A stretch of DNA of 8,814 nt from Dysgonamonadaceae bacterium (GCA_031276105.1 JAISNS010000182.1:1-8814); one strand, 5' to 3'; counted from the first letter of the stretch, positions 1 to 6,756 are shown. Notes: generated by a model from the letters alone, not told the origin. Translations and numbers: made by a program.

Positions 1-1
1 G

Positions 2-223
2 AAAGCCGGTCTTATGCACATTTCCGGAGGAAAAGGATGCGCCGTTGTCCATCATTTTTTGCCGAAATCCGCCGAAATCCGCATATACGACAGAAGCGGA
101 CGATTAGCCGGACGGCAGAGAAACGCTCCGGCGCTGTCGTCGATAACGCTTCCTGCCGGAATTTATGTGGTGGCAGTCAGCGCCTCCGGACAGGTTTACC
201 GCGAAAAGGTGTTGGTGAGATAG
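2..223 (+). CDS. C-terminal end of a T9SS-secreted protein (partial, open at left edge)
   Basis: The frame is open from the window edge to TAG at 221-223, so only about 73 C-terminal residues are visible; an ATG at 14 is internal, not a convincing start. The visible part reads as a Por/T9SS C-terminal sorting domain: a strand like IRIYDRSGRL, then an LPAGIYVV turn-strand, then the terminal strand ending KVLVR. In this family the domain directs the protein through the type IX secretion system to the outer surface, where it is usually removed. The catalytic or binding part lies outside the window, so its function cannot be stated. The next gene starts 4 bp after this stop, which suggests co-transcription. 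The family call is confident; the identity of the cargo is unknown. Confidence 0.8.
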   Translation, partial: KAGLMHISGGKGCAVVHHFLPKSAEIRIYDRSGRLAGRQRNAPALSSITLPAGIYVVAVSASGQVYREKVLVR

Positions 224-227
224 ATTC

Positions 228-1502
228 ATGAAATACATATTTATTCTCCTTATAATACCGTTGATACCCGTTTTGCTTTATGCACAGGATAGCCTCCCTA
301 TAGATGCCATGAAACGATTTATCCGAAACATTCAGGCGTTTAACCAACTTTATCCGCAAGAAAGGGTATATCTTCATTTCGACAATACGGGCTATTACCT
401 GGGCGAAACGATTTGGTTTAAAGCCTATATAGCGGCCGGCCTGACGTTGCAGCCGGATACGACAAGCGGGGTACTGTATGTGGAACTCCTTAATGCAAAA
501 GGGAAAATCCTGGAAACAAAAAAACTGAAAATAACAAACGGACAATGCCACGGAGAATTTTACCTGACGCTATTTAATGCTGATTACCATGCCGGTTTTT
601 ACGAAATCAGGGCATATACGAAGATGATGCTTAATTTTGGAACAGCTACCCTGTTTTCTCGTGTTTTTCCCGTATTCAACGAACCGGAAAAATCGGGCGA
701 TTACGCAGGGGCGGATATGGATACAAAGAATAATATCAAGGGATTAACTTTGCCTGTGGTACGGGGAAAAGCCCCAAAGAAGAAGCGGGTGAATCTGGAT
801 TTTTATCCCGAAGGCGGTCACAGCATAAAGGGATTGAATGGCAGGGTTGCTTTCAAAGCCACAAATGAACGGGGAACAGGGATAGACATAACCGGCGAAG
901 TACTGGATTCAAAGGGCAAAAGTATCGCATCGTTTGTTAGCGCTCACGAAGGAATGGGCATATTTGAATACAAGCCTGACGAAAATAAGAATACGGTAAA
1001 AATCCACGATGGTGATAATAGCTATCAATTCAATCTTCCTTCGTGCCTCCCCAATGGTTATGCGCTGAAAGTGAACAATATCATCAAAGGAAATCTGATT
1101 TTGCAAATGGAAGGGACGGCTGTGGTAGATTCTACCGGCAATTTTTCAACCGCAATAGACAGGGAACGGTATGGACGCCACAGCCTGCTGCATTATTACC
1201 GGCGAAAGCCGGATTACCGAGTAACCATATTCGAAGGTTATTCGGAAGTGAAAGATTTTTATAGCGGTCGTCCCGAAAGGGAAGATTATCTTCCCGCCCG
1301 CTTTGAACATAGCCGAACATTGTACTGGAATCCCAATGTAAAAACGGACGCTAATGGTCGTGTGCAAATCCGTTTTTATAACAGCGCCTTTTGTGAAAAA
1401 ATAGATATCAGCGCCGAAGGGATAACGAAAGAAGGGATATTGATAACCCAAGTAGGAAATTTAGGAATTAAGTCCACGAATTACACGAATTTTTTTAGAT
1501 AA
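228..1502 (+). CDS. MG2-domain exported protein, shortened, with a repeat-derived C-terminus
   Basis: This 424-residue protein has a signal peptide (residues 1-19, ending LLYA before Q). An MG2 (macroglobulin-like) domain begins near residue 45, with the typical YLHFDNTGYYLGE stretch at 48-60. A second beta domain starts at NLDFYPEGG (189-197), includes HEGMG (240-244) and ends near NLP (269-271). The C-terminal part has LYWNP (365-369) and ISAEGIT (394-400), which I recognise as the usual end of this Bacteroidetes family. From memory full members run to about 800-900 residues, often with a TonB-plug-like middle, so some 400 residues seem missing around residues 290-320. Residues 416-424 (STNYTNFFR) and the stop are encoded by the palindromic element at 1472. 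The substrate is unknown; the protein probably sits in the periplasm or outer membrane. It may be a functional short form or a decaying copy. It is probably co-transcribed with the upstream T9SS cargo gene. Confidence 0.8.
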   Translation: MKYIFILLIIPLIPVLLYAQDSLPIDAMKRFIRNIQAFNQLYPQERVYLHFDNTGYYLGETIWFKAYIAAGLTLQPDTTSGVLYVELLNAKGKILETKKLKITNGQCHGEFYLTLFNADYHAGFYEIRAYTKMMLNFGTATLFSRVFPVFNEPEKSGDYAGADMDTKNNIKGLTLPVVRGKAPKKKRVNLDFYPEGGHSIKGLNGRVAFKATNERGTGIDITGEVLDSKGKSIASFVSAHEGMGIFEYKPDENKNTVKIHDGDNSYQFNLPSCLPNGYALKVNNIIKGNLILQMEGTAVVDSTGNFSTAIDRERYGRHSLLHYYRRKPDYRVTIFEGYSEVKDFYSGRPEREDYLPARFEHSRTLYWNPNVKTDANGRVQIRFYNSAFCEKIDISAEGITKEGILITQVGNLGIKSTNYTNFFR

Positions 1503-1589
1503 ATAATTGTCCACGAATTACACGAATTATGTTTGGTCTAAAAAATTCGTGTAATTCGTGTAATTCGTGTAATTCGTGGACATAAAAAA
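1472..1589. repeat. Palindromic 9-bp-unit element, copy A
   Basis: This 118-bp element recurs at 7211-7322. The outer left arm (1472-1499: GTCCAC, then GAATTACAC units, a T7 run and AGA) is the inverse of the right arm (1537-1581: TCT, A6, then AATTCGTGT units ending GTGGAC). A second left arm (1509-1529) is a perfect 21-bp inverse of 1561-1581, so two left arms compete for one right arm. The right arm holds three AATTCGTGT units plus AATTCGTGG. The right end, GTGGACATAAAAAA, is shared with copy B. The element supplies the last 9 codons and the TAA of the MG2 gene. No transposase is encoded. It resembles a MITE or REP-type palindrome in form, but I cannot assign it to a named family. Confidence 0.9.
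1507..1535 (+). promoter_or_regulatory. Putative Bacteroidetes-type promoter inside element copy A
   Basis: TATGTTTG at 1528-1535 matches the Bacteroidetes -7 consensus TAnnTTTG at every fixed position. A TTG at 1507-1509 lies 18 bp upstream, close to the known -33 TTG spacing. The predicted start near 1542 points towards the GH43 gene at 1762, giving a leader of about 220 nt that contains the right arm. The spacer is made of the variable 9-bp units. The match and spacing are seen directly; promoter activity is inferred. Confidence 0.4.
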
Positions 1590-1616
1590 CCACCTCGTCT
1601 TTGCGTAAAATAGCAC

Positions 1617-1714
1617 GTTGAAAAATAGCCCGATATTATCATCCATATCTTTCACGGGCAAAATTTACCTCTATTTGGAATATTTTTCAACAAAAACCGG
1701 CTGACTATTTTTCA
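1617..1714. promoter_or_regulatory. Three TATTTTTCA boxes in the leader of the GH43 gene
   Basis: GTTGAAAAATA (1617-1627) is an exact 11-bp inverse of TATTTTTCAAC (1681-1691), and TATTTTTCA recurs at 1706-1714. The first and third boxes also form a 10-bp inverse pair (TGAAAAATAG and CTATTTTTCA). Two direct copies 25 bp apart plus one inverted copy, upstream of a regulated-type carbohydrate enzyme, could be regulator binding sites. The boxes are AT-rich, so chance is a real alternative. The rest of 1590-1761 is AT-rich and shows no gene. Confidence 0.3.
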
Positions 1715-1761
1715 TCTTTGCCGAAATTAATTTATTTACTTATTCTATTTATTGTTACATC

Positions 1762-4700
1762 ATGAAGAAAAATCTTTTTTTATTGCTCTCGCTTTGGGCG
1801 ATTGCCGGTTTAACGTCCGCCTTTGCACAGGTAATTCCCTCGGCGGGTCATTATTACAATGTAGCGCAACTGCCGGCAAGTAATAATGTGGTATGGGGAG
1901 AAAATACGAACAACCGGCCGGTGGTTCAATCGCCGGACGGCGCCCTTGCGCAGGTGTTTCGTTTTGCGCCCGTTTACGGAAAGCCCGACACTTATTGCAT
2001 CGTCAATGGGAACGGAAAATATTTGAACAAAGACGCAAGCAGCGGATGGAATACTTTGTTTGAAACTGCCGCTAACGGCGAAAATTCGCAGTGGGTTATC
2101 AAGAACGACGGCACAAGCGCCACCTCTTTCCGGCTCATGCTGGTTGCCAATAGCGGTTATCTGGCGTCGGACGCCGTGACCAACAACTCCGTGCTGTACT
2201 GCGATAAATCAAGCAGTCACGCCAACGGACGGTTTCTGTTGCAGGCATGTAGCCTGAGCGCCGAACGATGGATGCAAATCCTGAACCGTACCTTGCTTGA
2301 GGCAACTGCCGATACAACAGCTATCCACAACGCGACAAACGCTCCGGGCTATAACAACCTGGAAGATTATCGCACCACACTGGCAAATGCCAACAGCGTG
2401 TCGGGCAACGACCCGGCGGCAACCGTTGAAGCGGCAGTCGTTGCCCTGACTGTCGCAATTGACGAATACGACGCAATTACCGCCGCTTATAGTGCGTTGA
2501 AAACGGCAATTACCGAGTTTACCGCTAAACTTAACGCATCGGAATATCCCGATAAAACGACATTTACAGCCGCTCTTGCGCAGGCGCAGGCCGCTTACGA
2601 CAGTCCCGCCGACCAGCGGGCGCAGATTGCTTCCATCATTGAAAACCTGACGGCAGAATCGGTAATACTTACAACGTATGCCCGGTTGAAAAACGAGATT
2701 GCTAAAGCAAAGCGAACATTAAATACAACCGATTATCCGGACAAAACCGCCTTGCAGAATGCAATATCCGTAGCGGAAGGTATTTACACCAATCCGGCCG
2801 GCGAAGATATTCCGGCGGCTATCAACAATCTGAATACGGCTCTTACGGCCTATCTCAACGGACGGCCTTCCAACCGGACAACGATTCGCAATGGCGCTCT
2901 CAGGAAAGACCAAAACGGCAACAGCGTACAGGCGCACGGCGCAGGATTCTTACAGTCGGGCGATACGTGGTATATGGTTGGCGAAGACCGCACGTCGTGG
3001 AATCAGGGCGTCAATCTCTATTCTTCCAAAGACTTTGTGCAGTGGACGTTTGAACGGAAAATCATTCCGCCTTCCGCCTACAGCAGCGCCCGCTTTATCG
3101 AACGCCCCAAATTGCTCTATTGCGCCGCCACCGGCAAATATGTGGTATGGTGTCATTACGAAGGCGACAATTATGGGTCTTCGGAAGCCGCCTCTTTTGT
3201 CTGCGACTCGGTCAACGGTCTTTATAGCTTGCAGTTCGGCGGTCGCCCGTTAGGCATCAAGTCGCGCGACTGCAATGTGTTTGTCGATGAAGACGGTACG
3301 GCTTATTTCGTTTCCACGACCGACGAAAACCAGAATTTAACCCTCTTCAAACTGTCGGAAGATTATCTGTATCCGGTTGAAAGCTACCGGTTAAGTACGT
3401 TTAACGGTAAACAGCGCGAAGCGCCCGCCATTGTTCGTATCGGTAACACTTATTTCCTGATTTCTTCGCTCTGCACGGGATGGGATCCCAATCAGGCAAC
3501 CATTTCGCACTCTACATCGCTCACGAGCGGCTGGACGTCTCAAACCAACATCGGAAACGGTATCACTTTCGATACGCAAGCCGCTTCGGTGCTCACCATT
3601 CAGGGACGGGAAGGGACGAGTTATATCTACGTGGGCGACCGCTGGCAAGATCCGGGACTGGCAGAATCGAAAACCATTATGTTTCCCATTCAATTCAGCG
3701 GAAATACCTGCACGTTCAATTACCGGCAATGTTTCGACCTCGATATTCCTACCGGAAAATGGAGCGAAACGGATAATACCGGCTATTTTGTGCCTAAAAC
3801 AAACTGGAGTATCCATTCGTACAGCAGCCAGGAAACGAGCAGCGAAAACAGTCCCGCCACCAACGCTATCGACGGCAACAGGAATACCCGATGGCATACG
3901 AAATACAGCGGCAACGCCTCCGTTGCGCCCCACAGCATTGCCGTCGATATGAAAGCGGAATATCCGGTATCGGGATTTCTTTGCGTTCCCCGGCTGGATA
4001 ATACCAGCGGTTTGATTCGCGAATTTCTGTTTCAAGTCAGTCTCGACGCCACAAACTGGGAAACGGTGGCCGGAGGTACATGGCTGCCTTATTATTCCGA
4101 AGTTTATTTCACGCCCACTCAGGCGAGGTATTTCCGGTTAGTGTCCGTATCGGGAAATCACGCCGCGGTTGCCGAACTGGACATCATCCGGGGCGAACAC
4201 GGATACTCGCCGCCGGCTATTACGCCCCGCTACCGGGTCGGTTCATCGGGAAGCTGGCAAAACGGTTCCACGATTACCGCTTCTCAAACCGGCTCCCTTA
4301 CGTTTTCGCCCACAGCGGCGGGTACGGGTACTTGGGCATGGTCGCTTCCCCAAGGGAAAGCCGCAACAGGCAGGGAATTAAGCATCAGCAATATACTTCC
4401 TGCCGACTCCGGCGCTTATACGGCTTGCTTTCTGAACCCGTATTTGGTCAGCGGCAAAAAGGATTTCCAACTGACCGTCACTCGAAGTACGGCGGTAGCT
4501 ACCCGGAAATTGAAATACGCCATCCAGCAGGCGCAAGCCGTTTATGGTAGCGGTTTAATCGGGTCAACCGTCCTGAATAACACGATCGACGAAGCGTTGG
4601 CGATGACTGAAACGTCTTCCACCCATTCCATTGAACAAAAAGATTCGATGCGGACGGTATTGCTTGATCGGACAGCGGCTTATCTGGCGTCGAACATCGC

Positions 4701-5427
4701 CTCCGGAAGCGATAAGACGAGCGTAATCGCTACGCCGGATAACTTTACGACTAAAACGCCGCAGGGCTGGACAGGTACTATGCCGACGGCTGTGGGAAAT
4801 GGTTGCGCTGAATTTTTGGATACGACGTTCACTTTTTCACAAACGCTGAATAATCTCGAAAACGGTCATTATCTTGTTGGGGTACAGGCATTATACCGCG
4901 CAGGCGCCAATGATGCAGGCGCCGGTTACGAAAATGCCAACGAGTCTCAGTCCGCTACGTTTTTCGCCAACGACCGGTCTGTTTTTGTGCAATCGCTGTA
5001 TTCCACGCCGTATTCGGGCAACGGTACGCTCAACGGATTTGCCAATACAATGGGCGCTGTCGATTACCTCTTCGACCAAAGCGAGAACAATTATGCCAAC
5101 CGGTTGCTGGTACGGGTCGAAGATAATACGCTGAATCTGGGTTTAACGAAAAGCACAAAAAGAGAAAATGACTGGTGCATTTTCAACAATTTCCGGCTGA
5201 TTTGTTTGGATGCGCCGTCGGCTGTCGGCAAGGTAACGGTCAATAATCCGGTAAGCGTTTGCGGTACGCTGAACGGCATAAAGGTGATTGCTTTGGAAAG
5301 AACAGCCGTAAAGATTTATTCCGTTACCGGGCAATTGGTCGAATCCAAAGAAACGAGCGGAACGGAATTTATTCCCCTGCCGAAAGGCATGTACATAGTT
5401 AATCGAAACAAAATTATCGTCCGGTAA
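1762..5427 (+). CDS. Secreted multidomain GH43-type glycosidase (exo-beta-1,3-galactanase-like) with T9SS sorting domain
   Basis: The protein has 1221 residues. A signal peptide covers 1-22 (cut after AFA). Residues 23-165 look like a ricin-type beta-trefoil carbohydrate-binding module. Residues 166-367 form about three FIVAR-like helical repeats (ATYPDKT-type motifs). A five-bladed GH43-like propeller spans about 377-670, with FIERPK (445-450), SRDCNVFVDEDGTAYF, EAPAIV and SLCTGWDPN (ending at 577). Residues 681-813 are an F5/8-type C (discoidin/CBM32) domain, 819-907 an Ig-like module, 909-978 another FIVAR-like segment, 980-1148 a beta-sandwich-like region, and 1151-1221 a T9SS sorting domain ending KIIVR. 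The ERPK and CTGWDPN blocks resemble GH43 subfamilies 24/34, which include galactan 1,3-beta-galactosidases. E447 is the likely general acid. Q606 (in DTQAAS) may match the glutamine that replaces the usual aspartate base in fungal exo-beta-1,3-galactanase. The likely role is surface trimming of arabinogalactan or glycoprotein glycans. Substrate is inferred; GH43 fold and T9SS export are better supported. No SusC/D pair is visible nearby. Confidence 0.85.
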   Translation: MKKNLFLLLSLWAIAGLTSAFAQVIPSAGHYYNVAQLPASNNVVWGENTNNRPVVQSPDGALAQVFRFAPVYGKPDTYCIVNGNGKYLNKDASSGWNTLFETAANGENSQWVIKNDGTSATSFRLMLVANSGYLASDAVTNNSVLYCDKSSSHANGRFLLQACSLSAERWMQILNRTLLEATADTTAIHNATNAPGYNNLEDYRTTLANANSVSGNDPAATVEAAVVALTVAIDEYDAITAAYSALKTAITEFTAKLNASEYPDKTTFTAALAQAQAAYDSPADQRAQIASIIENLTAESVILTTYARLKNEIAKAKRTLNTTDYPDKTALQNAISVAEGIYTNPAGEDIPAAINNLNTALTAYLNGRPSNRTTIRNGALRKDQNGNSVQAHGAGFLQSGDTWYMVGEDRTSWNQGVNLYSSKDFVQWTFERKIIPPSAYSSARFIERPKLLYCAATGKYVVWCHYEGDNYGSSEAASFVCDSVNGLYSLQFGGRPLGIKSRDCNVFVDEDGTAYFVSTTDENQNLTLFKLSEDYLYPVESYRLSTFNGKQREAPAIVRIGNTYFLISSLCTGWDPNQATISHSTSLTSGWTSQTNIGNGITFDTQAASVLTIQGREGTSYIYVGDRWQDPGLAESKTIMFPIQFSGNTCTFNYRQCFDLDIPTGKWSETDNTGYFVPKTNWSIHSYSSQETSSENSPATNAIDGNRNTRWHTKYSGNASVAPHSIAVDMKAEYPVSGFLCVPRLDNTSGLIREFLFQVSLDATNWETVAGGTWLPYYSEVYFTPTQARYFRLVSVSGNHAAVAELDIIRGEHGYSPPAITPRYRVGSSGSWQNGSTITASQTGSLTFSPTAAGTGTWAWSLPQGKAATGRELSISNILPADSGAYTACFLNPYLVSGKKDFQLTVTRSTAVATRKLKYAIQQAQAVYGSGLIGSTVLNNTIDEALAMTETSSTHSIEQKDSMRTVLLDRTAAYLASNIASGSDKTSVIATPDNFTTKTPQGWTGTMPTAVGNGCAEFLDTTFTFSQTLNNLENGHYLVGVQALYRAGANDAGAGYENANESQSATFFANDRSVFVQSLYSTPYSGNGTLNGFANTMGAVDYLFDQSENNYANRLLVRVEDNTLNLGLTKSTKRENDWCIFNNFRLICLDAPSAVGKVTVNNPVSVCGTLNGIKVIALERTAVKIYSVTGQLVESKETSGTEFIPLPKGMYIVNRNKIIVR

Positions 5428-5436
5428 ATAGATTCG

Positions 5437-5476
5437 CCTCCGGTGGGGAAGAGGTTCTACCTCGTCCCTGCGGAGG
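5437..5476. repeat. Hairpin repeat, GAGGT-N3-ACCTCGTCC family, copy 1
   Basis: A 40-nt nested inverted repeat begins 9 bp after the GH43 stop. The outer stem is CCTCCG (5437-5442) with CGGAGG (5471-5476), the middle stem GGGA (5446-5449) with TCCC (5465-5468), and the inner stem GAGGT (5451-5455) with ACCTC (5459-5463) around a TCT loop. The core GAGGTTCTACCTCGTCC recurs in variant form at 6549-6565 and 6600-6616. No U-run follows, so it is not a standard intrinsic terminator, although it could still slow or end transcription or protect the mRNA 3' end. It is best treated as a dispersed REP-like hairpin. Confidence 0.7.
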
Positions 5477-5500
5477 TATAGAACTCAAGTTTATTTACGC

Positions 5501-6550
5501 ATGAAGAAATATATAGGATTTTTTTCCCTGCTTGTTTTGTTTTCCTGTTGCAAAGAAAACAATGCGGCAAAGAATTTTTTTAGAGGAACAGTTAAGTGTA
5601 TTGATTTTTCCGGGGAATATTTTTTATCCGGAGAAATAATTGATGTGGATTCTATTGGAGTTGCAAGAGTGGAAACTTTCGGTTCTTATTTGATGTTAAT
5701 CAATTACAGGCAACCTTACTTTTTGCAGGTTTACACTGCTTATTCGGATGGTTATCAATATTCGGGAAGATTTTTCCGCAAGGGAAAAGGGCCAAAAGAT
5801 TTTCTCGGATTCCAGGTAATTAAAAAAGAATATCCATGCTTATGGATTCAAGATTATATGAATAAACACGTAAAAAAAATTAATATTGAACAGGGATTTG
5901 ACGACCGATCGTTTATTATTGAAAAGATATACAGTTATAAAAAAACAGTCGATCCGTTTAATGTTTTTTATTTGAGCGATACCTGCTTCTTGATAAAAGA
6001 TTACGACGTAAACAAAGGGTTGTATTATTTAAAATACAATCCGGAAAAAGAAAGTATTTCGAGTGAAGAATTTATCCTGTATAATTATCCGGTGACTTAT
6101 CCTTTAATGAATAAAATGCTAACTCTTGCCGATGTGTTGCATCCCCGTGGCAACAAAATTGCGAGTATAACCGGAGTATTTAATCAGATAGATATATTGA
6201 ATTTGGATAATCCGGACAAAAATATTTCGGTTACAACAAATCAGAAACCGGTAAAATATCAGGATGTAATGAATACCGGAAAAGAAGACTTTCAAGAATA
6301 TTATTTTTCGTATCCGGTCTGTAACGAACAGATGATATTTGTTTTGTACCATTCTCAGGACGCTAACAAGCCTGTTCAAATCCATGTAATTGACTGGGAT
6401 GGAAATCCTGTGGCGAAGTTGCACTTAGATAAAAATATAAGAGATATTCATATTGATTTTAACGAAAAAATCATCTATGGTATTGAAGACGAAAGCGAAC
6501 GAGTATATAAATTTAATATAAAAACGGGAAATTTCAGGCTGTTGGGGTGA
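5501..6550 (+). CDS. BF3164-type TolB-like 6-bladed beta-propeller lipoprotein
   Basis: This 349-residue protein begins with a lipoprotein signal: a hydrophobic stretch to residue 15, then LFSC with the acylated cysteine at C16 (C17 follows). The mature part is a series of beta-rich blades. The FFRKGKGPKDF segment (91-101) is the family's GxGPxxF signature, and the terminal blade GIEDESERVYKFN (327-339) closes the propeller. Length and end match the TolB-like/BF3164 lipoprotein family, so it appears complete. Anchoring would be in the outer or inner membrane; no biochemical role is established for the family as far as I know. The TGA lies within a hairpin repeat (6544-6566), so the last few codons may have been altered. 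The gene is markedly AT-rich compared with the GH43 gene upstream. A related but truncated lipoprotein follows at 6781. Confidence 0.8.
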   Translation: MKKYIGFFSLLVLFSCCKENNAAKNFFRGTVKCIDFSGEYFLSGEIIDVDSIGVARVETFGSYLMLINYRQPYFLQVYTAYSDGYQYSGRFFRKGKGPKDFLGFQVIKKEYPCLWIQDYMNKHVKKINIEQGFDDRSFIIEKIYSYKKTVDPFNVFYLSDTCFLIKDYDVNKGLYYLKYNPEKESISSEEFILYNYPVTYPLMNKMLTLADVLHPRGNKIASITGVFNQIDILNLDNPDKNISVTTNQKPVKYQDVMNTGKEDFQEYYFSYPVCNEQMIFVLYHSQDANKPVQIHVIDWDGNPVAKLHLDKNIRDIHIDFNEKIIYGIEDESERVYKFNIKTGNFRLLG

Positions 6551-6566
6551 GGTTTCACCTCGTCCC
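6544..6566. repeat. Hairpin repeat, GAGGT-N3-ACCTCGTCC family, copy 2, overlapping a stop codon
   Basis: GAGGT (6549-6553) pairs with ACCTC (6557-6561) around a TTC loop. The stem extends through G-T pairs into GGG (6544-6546) with CCC (6564-6566). The TGA of the preceding lipoprotein gene (6548-6550) lies in the stem. The core GAGGTTTCACCTCGTCC differs from copy 1 only in the loop. Confidence 0.7.
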
Positions 6567-6575
6567 CTCTATCCC

Positions 6576-6592
6576 GGCAGGTTCTACCTGCC
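6576..6592. repeat. Variant hairpin GGCAGGT-TCT-ACCTGCC
   Basis: This is a perfect 7-bp stem (6576-6582 with 6586-6592) around the same TCT loop as copy 1. Compared with the GAGGT/ACCTC copies, both sides of the stem have changed together (GAGGT to CAGGT, ACCTC to ACCTG), which points to a conserved structure. Its 3' arm overlaps the 5' arm of the next hairpin at 6590-6592, so the two cannot both form fully. Confidence 0.65.
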
Positions 6593-6624
6593 TGTTTGAG
6601 AGGTGGAACCTCGTCCGAACAGGC
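6590..6624. repeat. Hairpin repeat, GAGGT-N3-ACCTCGTCC family, copy 3
   Basis: The outer stem GCCTGTT (6590-6596) pairs perfectly with AACAGGC (6618-6624). The inner stem GAGGT (6600-6604) pairs with ACCTC (6608-6612) around a GGA loop. The core GAGGTGGAACCTCGTCC has the same trailing CGTCC as copies 1 and 2. The surrounding intergenic stretch 6551-6780 holds only repeats and dyads; I see no gene in it. Confidence 0.7.
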
Positions 6625-6666
6625 AAGACTTATGCCGTTGTTTCAGCCGGAGATACGGTGTGACAA

Positions 6667-6689
6667 AACTTCAACTTCAAGTTGCAGTT
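6667..6689. repeat. 23-nt imperfect palindrome
   Basis: AACTTCAACTT (6667-6677) is the inverse of AAGTTGCAGTT (6679-6689) with one mismatch and a single central base. With almost no loop, it looks more like a DNA-level dyad (operator or repeat) than an RNA hairpin. No second copy is in the window. Confidence 0.45.
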
Positions 6690-6729
6690 ATACAAATGTG
6701 GGTTGTTAATAGTTTAAATTAATCGTATA

Positions 6730-6756
6730 AGACTGTCAGAAAAAATATGACAGTCT
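6730..6756. promoter_or_regulatory. Perfect 9-bp inverted repeat upstream of a lipoprotein gene
   Basis: AGACTGTCA (6730-6738) and TGACAGTCT (6748-6756) are exact inverses around a 9-nt A-rich centre, ending 24 bp before the ATG at 6781. The position suits an operator or a 5'-leader hairpin. It lacks the U-run of a terminator. Function is inferred from position only. Confidence 0.45.

Noticed and set aside
1472..1589. CRISPR-like array because of repeated units.
   Set aside because: The units are 9 bp, contiguous and palindromically arranged, with no spacers and no cas genes.
1592..1599. ACCTCGTC as a remnant of the GAGGT-N3-ACCTCGTCC hairpin family next to element A.
   Set aside because: Only 8 bases match and no pairing 5' arm is present; chance cannot be excluded.
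1713..1720. CATCTTTG as a -7 box for the GH43 gene.
   Set aside because: It misses the leading T and no TTG lies at the expected distance upstream; the element promoter is a better match.
3391..4035. 214-codon open frame on the minus strand inside the GH43 gene.
   Set aside because: It is antisense to the well-supported F5/8 and GH43 coding region and has no recognisable domain or signal; it is a shadow frame.
4080..4550. 156-codon plus-strand frame overlapping the GH43 gene.
   Set aside because: It is arginine- and histidine-rich nonsense typical of an out-of-frame reading of a GC-richer gene.
5437..5476. Intrinsic terminator after the GH43 gene.
   Set aside because: The stem is good, but no U-run follows, and the same core recurs as a dispersed repeat, including inside a stop codon.
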